A DNA stretch of 64,000 nucleotides from Prochlorococcus sp. AG-670-N10. Lineage in GTDB: Bacteria; Cyanobacteriota; Cyanobacteriia; PCC-6307; Cyanobiaceae. The stretch is from positions 1-64,000 of the forward strand of contig QCSX01000003.1 of NCBI GenBank assembly GCA_003209065.1, written 5' to 3'. Made by a program: the position numbers and the translations under genes. Below the pieces are notes generated by a model. That model searched no databases. It saw only the letters and a program-made list of their open reading frames with translations, and was not told where the DNA came from. This document shows, in pieces, positions 38,894 to 49,596 of the stretch (positions are counted from its first letter, which is position 1; each line of letters opens with the position of its first letter).

Positions 38894-40704
38894 TACATTC
38901 TCTCTAAGGTTTCAATTCCAAGAAGCTCTAAACTTAATTTTAAAGTCTTTTCAGTTAAAGCACATAATGTAAGTCTTGAAATCTTTTTATCTATTTCTCC
39001 CTTAAGAATAGGAACTTGATCATAAAATCTATTAAAAGTCTTACATAATTCAAACAGATAATTACATAGTCTATTTGGCATTAAGTCTTTTTCTATCGAA
39101 ATAATAACTTCATCAAATTTAAGTAATTTCCTTATAAGCTTCCACTCTAAATCATGGTTATATGAAATAGATTCCAAATTTATAACCTCTTCAGTCATAT
39201 TATTTTTTCTATTAATTCCTGAAATTCTTACAAGTGTATACAAAAGATAAGGCGCCGTATTCCCATTCAGCGAAAGCATCTTTTCAAAACTAAATTGATA
39301 ATTTGTGATTCTATTTTGGCTTAAATCAGCATATTTTACTGCTCCGATTCCAATAACTTTTGAAGTATTAAAAATAAAATCATCATTTTCAAAACGACTT
39401 TCGTTCTCTAATCTTTTTAATAGATCTTCTTTTGCTCTTTTAACTGACTCTGATAATAAATCTTTTAGTTTGACGGTATCTCCCTCTCTTGTTTTAAGCT
39501 TTTTACCATCAATACCTTGTACTAGCCCGAATGGGACGTGATTTACTTCACAATCTTTAGGGATCCAATTAGCTCTTTTTGCAACTTGAAAAACTCCTTC
39601 AAAATGATTGGATTGACCATGATCTGTTACATAAATAATTCTAGCTGCATTATCGCCGTAAGGTTCCTTATTAAATCGATATCTTAGAGCAGCAAGATCA
39701 GTAGTTGCATAATTGAACCCACCGTCTTTTTTTTGAATAATAAGTGGAAATGGATTACCTTCTTTATTAGTCATGCCATCAAGAAAAACACATTTTGCGC
39801 CTTGGTCTTCTACTAAAATATTTTTGTAATTTAAATCCTCAATTATTGATTTTAAAAACGGATTATAAAAGGATTCTCCTCTTTCCTTAATTTTTATGTT
39901 CAATGTTTTATAGATTTGATCAAACTCTTTTCTTGATTGATTACATAATAATTTCCATGCTTCAATTGATTTTTTATCTCCACTTTGTAATTGAACAACC
40001 TCTTCTCTTGATCTTTTTTGAAATTCTATTTCATTATCAAATCTTTTTTTTGAAGCTTTATAGAATTCAACTAAATCACTAATTTTGATACTATCTATTT
40101 CTTTAAGATCACTTGAATATAAATCTTTAAGCTGAGTAATAAGCATGCCAAATTGTGTACCCCAATCTCCAATGTGATTTAGTCTTAAAACGATATATCC
40201 TCTAAATTCGAAAATTTTTGAGATCGAATCTCCTATAATTGTTGATCTTAGATGACCCACATGCATTTCTTTAGCAATATTAGGACTTGAAAAATCTACG
40301 ATAACTTTTTTTTTGGAATGACTATTATTTTTATGGGATAAAGGAACACCAGCTCTAGGGCATTTAATATTAGATTTTATTGCTTCAATCAAAACTTTAT
40401 TTTTTAATTTTATATTTATAAAACCTGGTCCAGCAATTTCTAAATTTTCACACAAATTAGATATCTTTTTATTTCCTTTGAGGGTCTCAATAAATGCAAT
40501 AGCAATTTCTCTAGGGTTAATTTTATAAATCTTAGATAAAACAAGACATATATTACATTGATAATCACCAAACTCCTCTTTAGATGCTTGATTAATTAGA
40601 TTTTTACGTATTTTTTCAAATTCTTCTTTCTTTTCATTTTTTATAAGACTTTCTAGAAGGGTTTCTTCAAAGCTTTTAGTCAATTCTTTAAAAATTGTCT
40701 GCAT
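38893..40704 (-). CDS. argS: Arginyl-tRNA synthetase
   Basis: Class I aminoacyl-tRNA synthetase of 603 residues. It has the HIGH-type motif in [20 protein letters not shown] (HVGH, about residues 140-143) and the divergent KMSK region [16 protein letters not shown]. The C-terminal DALR anticodon-binding domain ends with [10 protein letters not shown], and the Arg-tRNA-synthetase N-terminal domain opens the protein. It overlaps hisC by 1 bp and lies 27 bp downstream of nadC. Confidence 0.96.
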   Translation of the reverse strand: MQTIFKELTKSFEETLLESLIKNEKKEEFEKIRKNLINQASKEEFGDYQCNICLVLSKIYKINPREIAIAFIETLKGNKKISNLCENLEIAGPGFINIKLKNKVLIEAIKSNIKCPRAGVPLSHKNNSHSKKKVIVDFSSPNIAKEMHVGHLRSTIIGDSISKIFEFRGYIVLRLNHIGDWGTQFGMLITQLKDLYSSDLKEIDSIKISDLVEFYKASKKRFDNEIEFQKRSREEVVQLQSGDKKSIEAWKLLCNQSRKEFDQIYKTLNIKIKERGESFYNPFLKSIIEDLNYKNILVEDQGAKCVFLDGMTNKEGNPFPLIIQKKDGGFNYATTDLAALRYRFNKEPYGDNAARIIYVTDHGQSNHFEGVFQVAKRANWIPKDCEVNHVPFGLVQGIDGKKLKTREGDTVKLKDLLSESVKRAKEDLLKRLENESRFENDDFIFNTSKVIGIGAVKYADLSQNRITNYQFSFEKMLSLNGNTAPYLLYTLVRISGINRKNNMTEEVINLESISYNHDLEWKLIRKLLKFDEVIISIEKDLMPNRLCNYLFELCKTFNRFYDQVPILKGEIDKKISRLTLCALTEKTLKLSLELLGIETLERM

Positions 40705-40731
40705 GAATTATTAAAATGCTATTCGAGTCAT

Positions 40732-41598
40732 TTAATTAATATAACGCATACTAAAATCAATCCAATTACTTTTAGTAATTGAAGAACTTGTTGAAATTAA
40801 ATCAATTCCATCAATTAAATAGTTACTAATGTTTATTGGATTAATTCCAGATACCTCTATGATTAAATCATTCCTAATTGTTCTATTAGAGTTATTTGTT
40901 GATAACTCTCTTAATTCTTTAATGCCTTTTTTAAGTAATTCAGGATTAAATTCATCTAACAAAATACTATCTGCACCTGCTAAAACTGCATCTTTTGCTT
41001 GCTTCATATCTTCTGCTTCAATAATAATATGAGTTGTAAAGGGAGTATTTAATCTAATTTTTTCAACTGCATTTTTCAATTTATCAGTCCATGCAATATG
41101 GTTTTCTTTAATCATTGCAGCATCATATAATCCCATTCTATGATTAATACCACCACCACATTTAAAAGCATACTTTTCAAATATTCTTAAACCAGGAGTA
41201 GTTTTTCTTGTATCTGCTAAATTTATATTTGTACCTTTCAGAACATCTACAATATTTTTTGTATAAGTTGAGATCCCCGATAAATGCATTGAGATATTGA
41301 GAGTTATTCTTTCACTTGCTAAAAGACTTCTTGAAGGGCCATTTAGTTCAAGAAGCTTTTGATCCTTCAAAAATTTTTCACCATCATTAATAAAAAAATT
41401 GCACTCTATCTTTTCGTCAATTTTTTTTAAAATTTCTTTTATTATTCCAACACCACAAAATATTCCTTCCTCTTTTGCTATCCAATGGGCTTTTCCTATT
41501 TTTTGGGTAATCGCAGAAGATGTTAGATCACCTTTACCGATATCTTCTTCAATCCAACCATCAATAATTCTAGAAATATTTGGAGAGTATAAATCCAC
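40732..41598 (-). CDS. nadC: Nicotinate-nucleotide pyrophosphorylase (quinolinate phosphoribosyltransferase)
   Basis: Makes nicotinate mononucleotide from quinolinate in NAD synthesis. The 288 residues include GWIEEDIGKGDLTSSAI at the N-terminus. ADTRKTTPGLRIFEKYAFKC, GGGINHRMGLYDAAMIKENH and IIIEAEDM follow, and IDLISTSS lies near the end. It sits 75 bp downstream of mnmE and 27 bp upstream of argS, all leftward. Confidence 0.95.
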   Translation of the reverse strand: MDLYSPNISRIIDGWIEEDIGKGDLTSSAITQKIGKAHWIAKEEGIFCGVGIIKEILKKIDEKIECNFFINDGEKFLKDQKLLELNGPSRSLLASERITLNISMHLSGISTYTKNIVDVLKGTNINLADTRKTTPGLRIFEKYAFKCGGGINHRMGLYDAAMIKENHIAWTDKLKNAVEKIRLNTPFTTHIIIEAEDMKQAKDAVLAGADSILLDEFNPELLKKGIKELRELSTNNSNRTIRNDLIIEVSGINPINISNYLIDGIDLISTSSSITKSNWIDFSMRYIN

Positions 41599-41673
41599 TA
41601 AATTTGAATAAGATAAAAATTTTATTTTAACTTTTAAAGTTTACTTTATACATTTATGTATTTTAATAAAAAT

Positions 41674-43056
41674 TTATTTACCTATACAAAATTTGGAAAA
41701 AATATTATTTAGTAGATCTTCAGTTAATTCTTGACCTGTAATTCTCGATAAGTTTTTTATTCCATCTCTAACTTCAATTGATAATAAATCGAAGGGTAAT
41801 TGATTAGCAATTATTGGATCAGTATCATTTAAATTTTTTAGGCAATCAGTTAGGTTTGATATTTGTCTTTCATTTAAAAAAATATCTATATTTTCAAATT
41901 CTTTTGATCCACATTTTTTAACTATCTTTTCGACTAGTTCTTTTTCCCCTTCATCATTTTTAATACTCATTAAAACAGAGTTCGATAAATTTTTTTTATT
42001 TACTTTTTTTGAATCAATTAAATCTTTTTTATTCCCCAAGATTGTAATTAATTTTTCTTGTGGAATTTTGCTTATAATTTTCTCATCATCCTTATTTAAT
42101 CCTTCTTCAAGACTATATAAATAGATTATATAGTCTGAGTTTTGAATCATTTCAAAGCTTTTTTCAATTCCAATATTTTCTATATATTCATCGGTTTCTC
42201 TAATGCCAGCAGTATCTATTATTTTTATTGGTATATCTTTTAGAGTCAAATTAACTTCGATTATATCTCTAGTTGTTCCTGGAATACTAGTAACTATTGC
42301 TTTTTCTTTTTTTGAGAGAAGATTTAAAAGAGAACTTTTCCCAACATTAGTTTTGCCAATAAGAGCAATTGATATCCCATTATGAATATGCGCCCCCCTT
42401 TTTGAATTTTCTATAAGGATTTCTATTTTTTCTTTTATAATTTCAATATTTCTAGAAAAATCATTATAATTAAATTCTGAAAAATCCTCTTCAAAGTCTA
42501 CTCTTGCCTCTATTTCTGATAATTGCTCGATTAAATCATTTTTAATAATATCAATCTTTTTCTTTATTTCTCCTTTTACTCCATTAAAAGCTATCTCGGC
42601 TGATTTAAGATTTTTTGCATTAATCAATTGATTAATTGATTCTGCTTGAGTTAAATCTATTTTGCCATTAAGAAATGCTCTTTGACTAAATTCTCCTGGA
42701 TTTGCAATCCTTACTCCAGTATTATTTGATAACAATGTCTCCATCACTTTATTTACAACAATTACCCCTCCATGACAGTGCAATTCAACAATATCTTCTC
42801 CAGTGAAACTATTAGGAGAATGCATAACTGTAATTAAAATTTCATCTATAAATTTATTTTCTAAATTATCTTTTATGAAGCCATGAAAAACTCTGTGAGA
42901 CTCCCAAGCATATTTAGATTTTGTTTCTACAATATTTTTACAGGAATTTATTGCTTCTTCCCCTGATACTCTTATAACTGCAATTCCTCCTTTACCTAGA
43001 CTTATAGCCGAAGCTATTGCTGCTATTGTATCCTCAGTCTCGATAATTGATTCCAT
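41674..43056 (-). CDS. mnmE: tRNA modification GTPase MnmE (TrmE)
   Basis: With MnmG it modifies the wobble uridine of several tRNAs. The 460 residues show the N-terminal folate-binding-like domain ([54 protein letters not shown]) and a G domain inserted in the helical domain ([29 protein letters not shown]). The C-terminal catalytic motif FCIGK is intact. It is divergent from the DUF2062 gene across 66 bp. Confidence 0.96.
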   Translation of the reverse strand: MESIIETEDTIAAIASAISLGKGGIAVIRVSGEEAINSCKNIVETKSKYAWESHRVFHGFIKDNLENKFIDEILITVMHSPNSFTGEDIVELHCHGGVIVVNKVMETLLSNNTGVRIANPGEFSQRAFLNGKIDLTQAESINQLINAKNLKSAEIAFNGVKGEIKKKIDIIKNDLIEQLSEIEARVDFEEDFSEFNYNDFSRNIEIIKEKIEILIENSKRGAHIHNGISIALIGKTNVGKSSLLNLLSKKEKAIVTSIPGTTRDIIEVNLTLKDIPIKIIDTAGIRETDEYIENIGIEKSFEMIQNSDYIIYLYSLEEGLNKDDEKIISKIPQEKLITILGNKKDLIDSKKVNKKNLSNSVLMSIKNDEGEKELVEKIVKKCGSKEFENIDIFLNERQISNLTDCLKNLNDTDPIIANQLPFDLLSIEVRDGIKNLSRITGQELTEDLLNNIFSKFCIGK

Positions 43057-43122
43057 CTCTCACTATGCTGCAGATAATTAAGTAGGCTTATCAAAGAAAA
43101 CTTTCTTGATTGTGATTTCAGA

Positions 43123-43575
43123 ATGAAGTTGATAAAGAATCTTCAATATAAAAAAATTCTATCATTATTTTTGAAACAAGATGGTACTCCCTTTTTTAAT
43201 GCAAAGGGATTAGCTGTTGGGGTCTTCTGCGGATGCTTTCCTTTCTTTGGTTTTCAAACTTTATTAGGATTATTTTTAGCAAGAGTTGCGAAAGGAAATC
43301 TTTTTCTTGCTGCAATTGGTACTTGGATAAGCAATCCATTTACTTATGTACCTCTATATTTTTTCAATTATAAAGTTGGTTCATTTTTGCTAAAAAATTC
43401 ACCAGATATTGTTTTTGATAAAAATTTAATGATTGAAGAATTATGGAAAAAAGGAAGTATTTTTTCATTAAGGTTAATTTTGGGTTCAGCATTAGTTGGA
43501 TTACTATTAGCTTCTATTTCAGGAACTATTGTTTTTTTGCTATGTAAAAGAAAAATAAAAAAAACAGCATCTTAA
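43123..43575 (+). CDS. DUF2062 membrane protein
   Basis: A 150-residue protein with two to three hydrophobic helices. It has the DUF2062 pattern: FNAKGLAVGVFCGCFPFFGF, QTLLGLFLARVAKGN and IGTWISNPFTYVPLYFFNYK. The function of the family is unknown; members often lie near cell-envelope or lipid genes. It is divergent from mnmE and converges on the spoT gene with 18 bp between stops. Confidence 0.88.
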   Translation: MKLIKNLQYKKILSLFLKQDGTPFFNAKGLAVGVFCGCFPFFGFQTLLGLFLARVAKGNLFLAAIGTWISNPFTYVPLYFFNYKVGSFLLKNSPDIVFDKNLMIEELWKKGSIFSLRLILGSALVGLLLASISGTIVFLLCKRKIKKTAS

Positions 43576-43593
43576 AATTCTTCTAAGTTTAAA

Positions 43594-45903
43594 TTAACTT
43601 ATTCCTACCCTTGCAATATCTAATACATCAGCCATTGATTTAATTTGATCAATAGTTTTGTGGAGTTGACTATAACTTTCTAGACCAACACATAAATTAA
43701 TTATTGCAGGTTTACCAAAAGCGGTTTTTACATTTGCATCGCTAACATTTATTCCTTTATCAGATAATCTCATAAGAATATCTTTTAGGACCCCTACTCT
43801 ATCTATAACTTCTATTCTGAGTTGAATTGGGAACTTATTGTCAAGAATCTTATTCTCTTGGTTCCATGCAACAGGTAATCTTCTCTCTATTGGTATTGGG
43901 ATAACATTCTCACAATCTCTTCTATGAATAGTGATACCATGATTACCTAGAGAGACAGTTCCAATTATTTCTTCCCCAGGAAGTGGACTGCAGCATTTGC
44001 CGATTCTATAATCTAAGCCTTCGACCCCAGTGATTGGTGATTTATTAGTTGCATGAGATTTGGTTGCAATTGAATTATTTTTATTTATGAGAGATCTTGC
44101 TAATTCTTCGTTAGATTCATTTTTAATTTCTTCTGTCTGTATTTTAATCTCTTCTCTTAATCTATTCAATACTTGATGTAACGTTAAGCCCCCAAATCCT
44201 AATGATGCTAGTAGATCTTCCGTAGACTTTAAATTACATCGATGTGCAACTTTTTTCATGGCTTCACTTGAAATTAATGATTCAAATCCATTACGACCTA
44301 TTTCTTTTTCAAGCAGATCTTTTCCTCTTTTAATAGTTTCATCTCTATGGCTTTTTTTATACCACTGCCGAATTCTATTTTTTGCGGTTGGAGTAACTAC
44401 AAAATTCAACCAATCTAAGCTTGGAGTTGAATTATTATTAGTTAAGATTTCGATAAAGTCCCCATTTTGCAATGATGTAGATAGAGGAGATAGCTTTTCA
44501 TTTATTCTTATACCATTACAATGATTGCCTATTTCTGAATGTATTCTGTAAGCAAAATCGATTGCAGTAGATCCTTTCCTTAGGCCAACAACATCTCCTT
44601 TTGGTGTAATTACAAATACCTCTTCATCGAATAAATCTTCTTTTATAGAGGCTAGATAGTCATTATGGTCTTTCTCATTACCTTCTTGTTGCCACTCTAC
44701 TAATTGTCTCAGCCAATTAAATCTTTCTGCATTACTAGATGCAGGTGAACCTCCTTCTTTATATTGCCAATGTGCAGCTATTCCGAATTCTGCAATTTGA
44801 TGCATTGAACTCGTTCTTATTTGAACTTCAATAGGCCTATGTCTGCCGATCACAGAGGTATGCAAGGACTGGTAACCATTTGGTTTTGGTAAACCTATAT
44901 AATCTTTAAATCTTCCTGGAATTGGCCTAAAAGTATCATGAACGACTGCTAAAGCTTTATAACAGCTATCTGAATTGCTAACAATAATTCTTAAAGCAGC
45001 AACGTCATAAATCTCGCTAAATTGTTTTTGTTGTCTTTCCATTTTGCTCCAAATACCATAGAGATGTTTTGGTCTTCCCGTAATTTCAAAATTTCCTAAA
45101 CCTGAAGAGACTAAGTTTTCCTTCATCAGATTTAAGGTAACGTTTAACCTTTTTTCTCTATCACTTCTTTTAACGGCAATTTGATCTTTTAAATTTTTAT
45201 ATTCCTCTGGTTCAAGAAATTTAAATGCTAGATCTTCTAATTCCCATTTAAATCTATTTATTCCTAACCTATTTGCTAAAGGGGCATATATTTCTCTAGT
45301 TTCTCTCGCAATTCTCTCTTTTCTCTCTTCATTAAGCCATTGAATTGTTCTCATATTATGTAGTCGATCTGCAAGTTTAACTAAAACAACTCTTATGTCG
45401 CTTGCCATAGCTAAGAACATTTTTCTAAGATTTTCAGCCTGTGCTTCAGTTCTATTATTAAAGTGAATACCTCCTAATTTAGTTACACCTTCTACAAGTA
45501 CTTTTACTTCTAAGCCAAAATTAACTTCTATCTCTGAAAGAGCAATTCCTGTGTCTTCAACAACATCATGTAATAGGCCTGCAGCTATAACTGATGAACT
45601 TGCCCCTATTTCTTTAAGTAGATCAGCAACAGCTATGGGATGAATTATATATGGCTCTCCACTTGCCCGAAGTTGTCCATTATGAGCTTCATAAGCAAGT
45701 TTGAAAGCTTTTACTATAAGATCTTGATTCGAATCATTTTTTTTATTTGATACTTCATAGTTTTCAATAATCTCAATAAGCCAATTAGGAATATTTATCT
45801 CATACTTCAAAGATTCACTTTCATAATTTTTATTTTCAGGCAAAATGATTGTTGAAACTTTAATTTCATTTTTTTCTTTTGAATTCGCAGTTGCTTCAGC
45901 CAT
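43594..45903 (-). CDS. spoT: Bifunctional (p)ppGpp synthetase/hydrolase (RelA/SpoT homologue)
   Basis: Long RSH protein of 769 residues with domains in order. These are the HD hydrolase (RASGEPYIIHPIAVADLL, AAGLLHDVVEDTG, KLADRLHNMRT; about 80-210), the synthetase (GLPKPNGYQSLHTSVIG, about 335-351), TGS (VFVITPKGDVVGLRKGSTAI) and a C-terminal ACT (IEVIDRVGVLKDILMRLSDK). Both catalytic halves look intact, so it should make and degrade the alarmone. It is divergent from the ABC ATPase gene across 55 bp. Confidence 0.95.
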   Translation of the reverse strand: MAEATANSKEKNEIKVSTIILPENKNYESESLKYEINIPNWLIEIIENYEVSNKKNDSNQDLIVKAFKLAYEAHNGQLRASGEPYIIHPIAVADLLKEIGASSSVIAAGLLHDVVEDTGIALSEIEVNFGLEVKVLVEGVTKLGGIHFNNRTEAQAENLRKMFLAMASDIRVVLVKLADRLHNMRTIQWLNEERKERIARETREIYAPLANRLGINRFKWELEDLAFKFLEPEEYKNLKDQIAVKRSDREKRLNVTLNLMKENLVSSGLGNFEITGRPKHLYGIWSKMERQQKQFSEIYDVAALRIIVSNSDSCYKALAVVHDTFRPIPGRFKDYIGLPKPNGYQSLHTSVIGRHRPIEVQIRTSSMHQIAEFGIAAHWQYKEGGSPASSNAERFNWLRQLVEWQQEGNEKDHNDYLASIKEDLFDEEVFVITPKGDVVGLRKGSTAIDFAYRIHSEIGNHCNGIRINEKLSPLSTSLQNGDFIEILTNNNSTPSLDWLNFVVTPTAKNRIRQWYKKSHRDETIKRGKDLLEKEIGRNGFESLISSEAMKKVAHRCNLKSTEDLLASLGFGGLTLHQVLNRLREEIKIQTEEIKNESNEELARSLINKNNSIATKSHATNKSPITGVEGLDYRIGKCCSPLPGEEIIGTVSLGNHGITIHRRDCENVIPIPIERRLPVAWNQENKILDNKFPIQLRIEVIDRVGVLKDILMRLSDKGINVSDANVKTAFGKPAIINLCVGLESYSQLHKTIDQIKSMADVLDIARVGIS

Positions 45904-45958
45904 ATAATGTTCCTTTAGATTTATTTTATTTAGGACTAGAGAAATTTGCTACAAAATT

Positions 45959-47554
45959 ATGAAAATAAATAAAAGCAAAATTCTTGAAATCAGGAATCTA
46001 AATGTCAAATATGGTTCTAATCAGAAATCTACCATAAAAAATTTTAAATTAGATCTGTTTAAAGGAGATCACTTAGCAATAATAGGCCCTTCTGGATGCG
46101 GTAAAACAACATTTGCAAAAACAATTGTAGATATGCTTCCTGAAGGTTCAATTACTCAAGGATTTATAAGAATATCTGGAGAAGATTTAACTAAAATTGA
46201 TAAAAAAAAAATTCAATTGTTTAGAAGAAATAATTTTGGATTTATTTATCAAGATTCCATAAAAAAACTTAATCCTTTAATGACAGTTGGAGATCATTTA
46301 AAAGAATTAATCAAAACACACTTTGAAAACTATCCCCCTTTAATTATTAAAGAATTAGTAGAAGAAAATTTTAGAAAAGTAGGAATAGATATTGAAAGAT
46401 TAGATTCATTTCCTCATCAGTTTAGTGGGGGAATGAGACAAAGAGTTTCAATTGCAATGGCTTTAGCTTTGAAACCTAAAATATTAATAGCAGATGAACC
46501 TTCAACCAGTCTGGATTCTAAGACTAGTTTTGAAGTAATGAATCAAATTCTTCATTTATGTGAGAAATCTGGAACTACGTTGGTTTTGATTAGTCATGAT
46601 ATTAATCTTGCAGCAAAGTGGTGTAAAAAAGTAGTGATAATGGATCAAGGATTAATTCAGGAGCAAGGAAATATAAAAGAAGTTTTTAAATCGCCTAAAT
46701 CAAAAATTGGAGAGAAATTGATAAATACAGCAAATATATCTTTGAAGCCAAGAAAAATAATTACCTCTACAAATGATGTTGTTTTAGAGGTTAATAATTT
46801 AAGACATTGGTATAAATTAAATTCTTCAATTTTCCGACCTAAATGGAATAAGGCTTTAAAAGAAGTAAGTTTTAAATTGTATCGAAATGAAGTCCTTGGA
46901 ATTGTTGGATCTTCTGGGAGTGGAAAAAGTACTTTATGCAGAGCTTTAATAGGACTCTTGAAAGTGAGAGGAGGTGAAATAAAAGTTTATGAAAGAAATT
47001 TAGAATTACATACAAAAAAGTCTAATAATTTTAAAAATATACAAATAATTTTCCAAGATCCTTTTTCAAGTTTGAATCCAAAAATGCAAATCAAAAATAT
47101 TTTGAAGGATATATTTTTAATTCAAAAAATATCTAATAATTATCAAATTAAAGATGAGATTAAACTAATTTTAAAAAATTTAAATCTACCTTCAGATCCT
47201 GAATTCTTAAACTCCTACCCTAATCAATTGTCTGGCGGTCAATTACAAAGAATTTCAATTGCAAGAGCATTATTATTGAAACCAAAAATCCTCATCTGCG
47301 ATGAAACTGTAAATATGTTAGATGCATATGTAAAATTTGAGACACTTGATTTACTTAGAAAGATGCAAGAAAAAATGGATTTAACAATAATTTTTATTAC
47401 TCATGATTTAGGAATTGCAAAGAAATTTTGTAATAGATTATTAGTTATGAATTATGGACAGATTATTGAAGAAGGCGATTCAGATACAGTTTTTTCAAAT
47501 CCTAAGAATAATGTTACAAAAGCTTTAGTAAATAGTTCCTTACACCTTAATTGA
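45959..47554 (+). CDS. ABC transporter with two fused ATPase domains (peptide/nickel-type, DppD-DppF-like)
   Basis: One 531-residue polypeptide with two nucleotide-binding domains. Domain 1 has Walker A GPSGCGKTTFAK (about residues 42-53), signature FSGGMRQRVSIAMAL and Walker B ILIADEPSTSLD. Domain 2 has Walker A GSSGSGKSTLCR (about 320-331), signature LSGGQLQRISIARALL and a divergent Walker B/D-loop ILICDETVNMLD. The halves resemble the DppD and DppF subunits of oligopeptide/nickel importers. No permease or binding protein gene is adjacent. Its stop overlaps the convergent rluD by 15 bp. Confidence 0.9.
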   Translation: MKINKSKILEIRNLNVKYGSNQKSTIKNFKLDLFKGDHLAIIGPSGCGKTTFAKTIVDMLPEGSITQGFIRISGEDLTKIDKKKIQLFRRNNFGFIYQDSIKKLNPLMTVGDHLKELIKTHFENYPPLIIKELVEENFRKVGIDIERLDSFPHQFSGGMRQRVSIAMALALKPKILIADEPSTSLDSKTSFEVMNQILHLCEKSGTTLVLISHDINLAAKWCKKVVIMDQGLIQEQGNIKEVFKSPKSKIGEKLINTANISLKPRKIITSTNDVVLEVNNLRHWYKLNSSIFRPKWNKALKEVSFKLYRNEVLGIVGSSGSGKSTLCRALIGLLKVRGGEIKVYERNLELHTKKSNNFKNIQIIFQDPFSSLNPKMQIKNILKDIFLIQKISNNYQIKDEIKLILKNLNLPSDPEFLNSYPNQLSGGQLQRISIARALLLKPKILICDETVNMLDAYVKFETLDLLRKMQEKMDLTIIFITHDLGIAKKFCNRLLVMNYGQIIEEGDSDTVFSNPKNNVTKALVNSSLHLN

Positions 47555-48508
47555 TTTTTTTAAGACTCTTAATAATTTCTGAAATTCTTGGGGTAATTCT
47601 GCTTCGAATTTCATTTCTTCTCCATTTATAGGATGAAAAAGTCCTAGCTCTACAGCATGTAAAGCCTGACCATCCAATTTGCAAGGAAGCTTTTTACATC
47701 TCCCATATAAAGGATCACCTAGAATGGGGTGATTGATATGTGCACAATGAACTCTTATTTGATGAGTTCTTCCAGTATCTAGTTTGAAGCTCATTAATGA
47801 ATAATTACCTAATCTTTCTAATAATTTCCAATAAGTACATGCATATCTCCCGGAATTTTCATCAACTACCGCATACTTCAATCGATTTAGTTTATCTCTA
47901 CCTATATGTCCAACAATTTTACCTTCTGAAGTATTTGGGACTCCATGAATTACCGCAATATAGTTTCTTGAAGCGATTTTTTCTTTTATTTGTATTTGAA
48001 GATTGACAAGTGATTCTTGGCTTTTTGCTACAACCATACAGCCAGAGGTGTCCTTATCTAATCTATGAACTATCCCAGGTCTTAACTTGCCATTTATTCC
48101 AGGTAAATCTTTACAGTGAAAGAGTAATCCATTTACCAAGGTTCCTGATTTATGTCCTGGAGCTGGATGGACTATGAGTCCTGATTGTTTATTAATTACA
48201 ATGATGTGTTCATCTTCAAAAAGGATATTTAAGTTCATCTTTTCTGGCTTTAAATATATGAGAGGTTCTGGAGGCGGCATCCAAATTTGTATACTATCTC
48301 CTGTTTTAAGTGGGGTTTTAGCTTTTGCAGTTTTGTAGTTAACAAGAACTAATCCCGCGTTTATAAAATGTTGTATTCTTGCTCTACTCTGTTCAGGCCT
48401 CTTGCTTACTAGCCACCTATCGAGTCGCATAGGAAGGGACATCTCATAAGTAATTTCTATTAATTCACCTTCTCCTACTCCAAAAGAGTTTTTATTACTT
48501 GAGTTCAT
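47540..48508 (-). CDS. rluD: 23S rRNA pseudouridine synthase (RluD family)
   Basis: A 322-residue RluA/RluD-type pseudouridine synthase. It has an S4 domain near the N-terminus (MRLDRWLVSKRPEQSRARIQ) and the catalytic-Asp motif PGIVHRLDKDTSGCMVVAKS (about residue 145). DTGRTHQIRVHCAHINHPIL is the conserved C-terminal motif. It overlaps the ylqF gene by 4 bp and is on the same strand, forming a ribosome-maturation pair. Confidence 0.92.
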   Translation of the reverse strand: MNSSNKNSFGVGEGELIEITYEMSLPMRLDRWLVSKRPEQSRARIQHFINAGLVLVNYKTAKAKTPLKTGDSIQIWMPPPEPLIYLKPEKMNLNILFEDEHIIVINKQSGLIVHPAPGHKSGTLVNGLLFHCKDLPGINGKLRPGIVHRLDKDTSGCMVVAKSQESLVNLQIQIKEKIASRNYIAVIHGVPNTSEGKIVGHIGRDKLNRLKYAVVDENSGRYACTYWKLLERLGNYSLMSFKLDTGRTHQIRVHCAHINHPILGDPLYGRCKKLPCKLDGQALHAVELGLFHPINGEEMKFEAELPQEFQKLLRVLKKSIKV

Positions 48509-49371
48509 ATTGGCACTTCCAAAGCAATCTTTCCTAGCATTTGATTGCGATAATCTTCTAATAATTTGTAAGCCATTCTTCTTTTATTACCTGAGGTATG
48601 TTTCAAGGCTACAAGATCAATCCATTCATGAGGGCTATCAAAGTTCTTTAATATATCAACTCCATATCTTTCAGATATCTTTGAAAGTGAAATATTCGCA
48701 TTTTTATCTTCTTTTAATTTGAAAATTATTTTTATAAATTCAATCGCAACACTTTCTATTTCATAAGCAGCCTCTCCAATATCATCACATAGTGCAAGTT
48801 TTAGAGCCGATTTTTGATTCTCTAAATTAGGGGGTATAACACCGGGGGCATCAAGCAAATCTATCCCACTGTCTAATCTGATCCATCTAAGATTACGTGT
48901 TACTCCTGCTTTCCTAGCGCTTTCAACAACTTTTTTCTTGGCGATTCTATTTATTAATGCAGATTTTCCTACATTAGGAAAACCTAGGGTAAGTGCTCTG
49001 ATCGGCCTAACCTTCATTCCTCTAGATAACCTTCTGTTATCAATTGATAATCGGGATTCCTTAGCAGATTTACAAATTTCTTTTATTCCTTTACCATTTT
49101 TTGCGTCACACCAAAGAGGATATATATTATCTTTTTTAAACCACTTGTTCCAATTAGTTATAGTTTCTGGCGCTATCATATCTGCGCGATTTATAACAAG
49201 GATATGTTTTTTGTTTCTAATCCATTGATTAAGATGAGGATGACCTGTTGATAAAGGGATTCTTGCATCTCTAACTTCTATAACCAAATCTACTCTCTTT
49301 ATTACTTCAGTTAGTTTTTTTTCGGCTTTAGCAATATGGCCTGGGTACCATTGAATTTTAGGTATTTCCAA
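48505..49371 (-). CDS. rbgA: Ribosome biogenesis GTPase YlqF/RbgA
   Basis: A circularly permuted GTPase for late large-subunit assembly, 288 residues. The G motifs occur in permuted order: G4 VINRAD (about residue 60), then G1 GFPNVGKSALINRI (about 130), then G3 LLDAPGVIPP. The opening IQWYPGHIAKAEKKL is diagnostic. It is coupled to rluD by a 4-bp overlap. A 225-bp AT-rich spacer separates it from divergent pgk. Confidence 0.94.
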   Translation of the reverse strand: MEIPKIQWYPGHIAKAEKKLTEVIKRVDLVIEVRDARIPLSTGHPHLNQWIRNKKHILVINRADMIAPETITNWNKWFKKDNIYPLWCDAKNGKGIKEICKSAKESRLSIDNRRLSRGMKVRPIRALTLGFPNVGKSALINRIAKKKVVESARKAGVTRNLRWIRLDSGIDLLDAPGVIPPNLENQKSALKLALCDDIGEAAYEIESVAIEFIKIIFKLKEDKNANISLSKISERYGVDILKNFDSPHEWIDLVALKHTSGNKRRMAYKLLEDYRNQMLGKIALEVPI

Positions 49372-49596
49372 TTGATTAAATCCAACAAGTTGTACGAGTA
49401 AACCTTTTGATTCTTATTAATTTCAAAAGTAATTACATTTAATATTAATTTAAACATTAAATATTTTTTATTTTTATAAATTTTATATTTCTACCTAATT
49501 TTTAAAATTTATTAAGGCATAAGTAACACTTAGTACTTTTTAACCCAATAAGCTCAAATTAACGTTAGGGTTTCATGGTAAAAATAGGATGTTTTA

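Noticed and set aside
49372-49596. Possible gene or RNA in the 225-bp pgk upstream spacer
   Set aside because: No ORF with protein-like composition and no stable structure stood out by eye.
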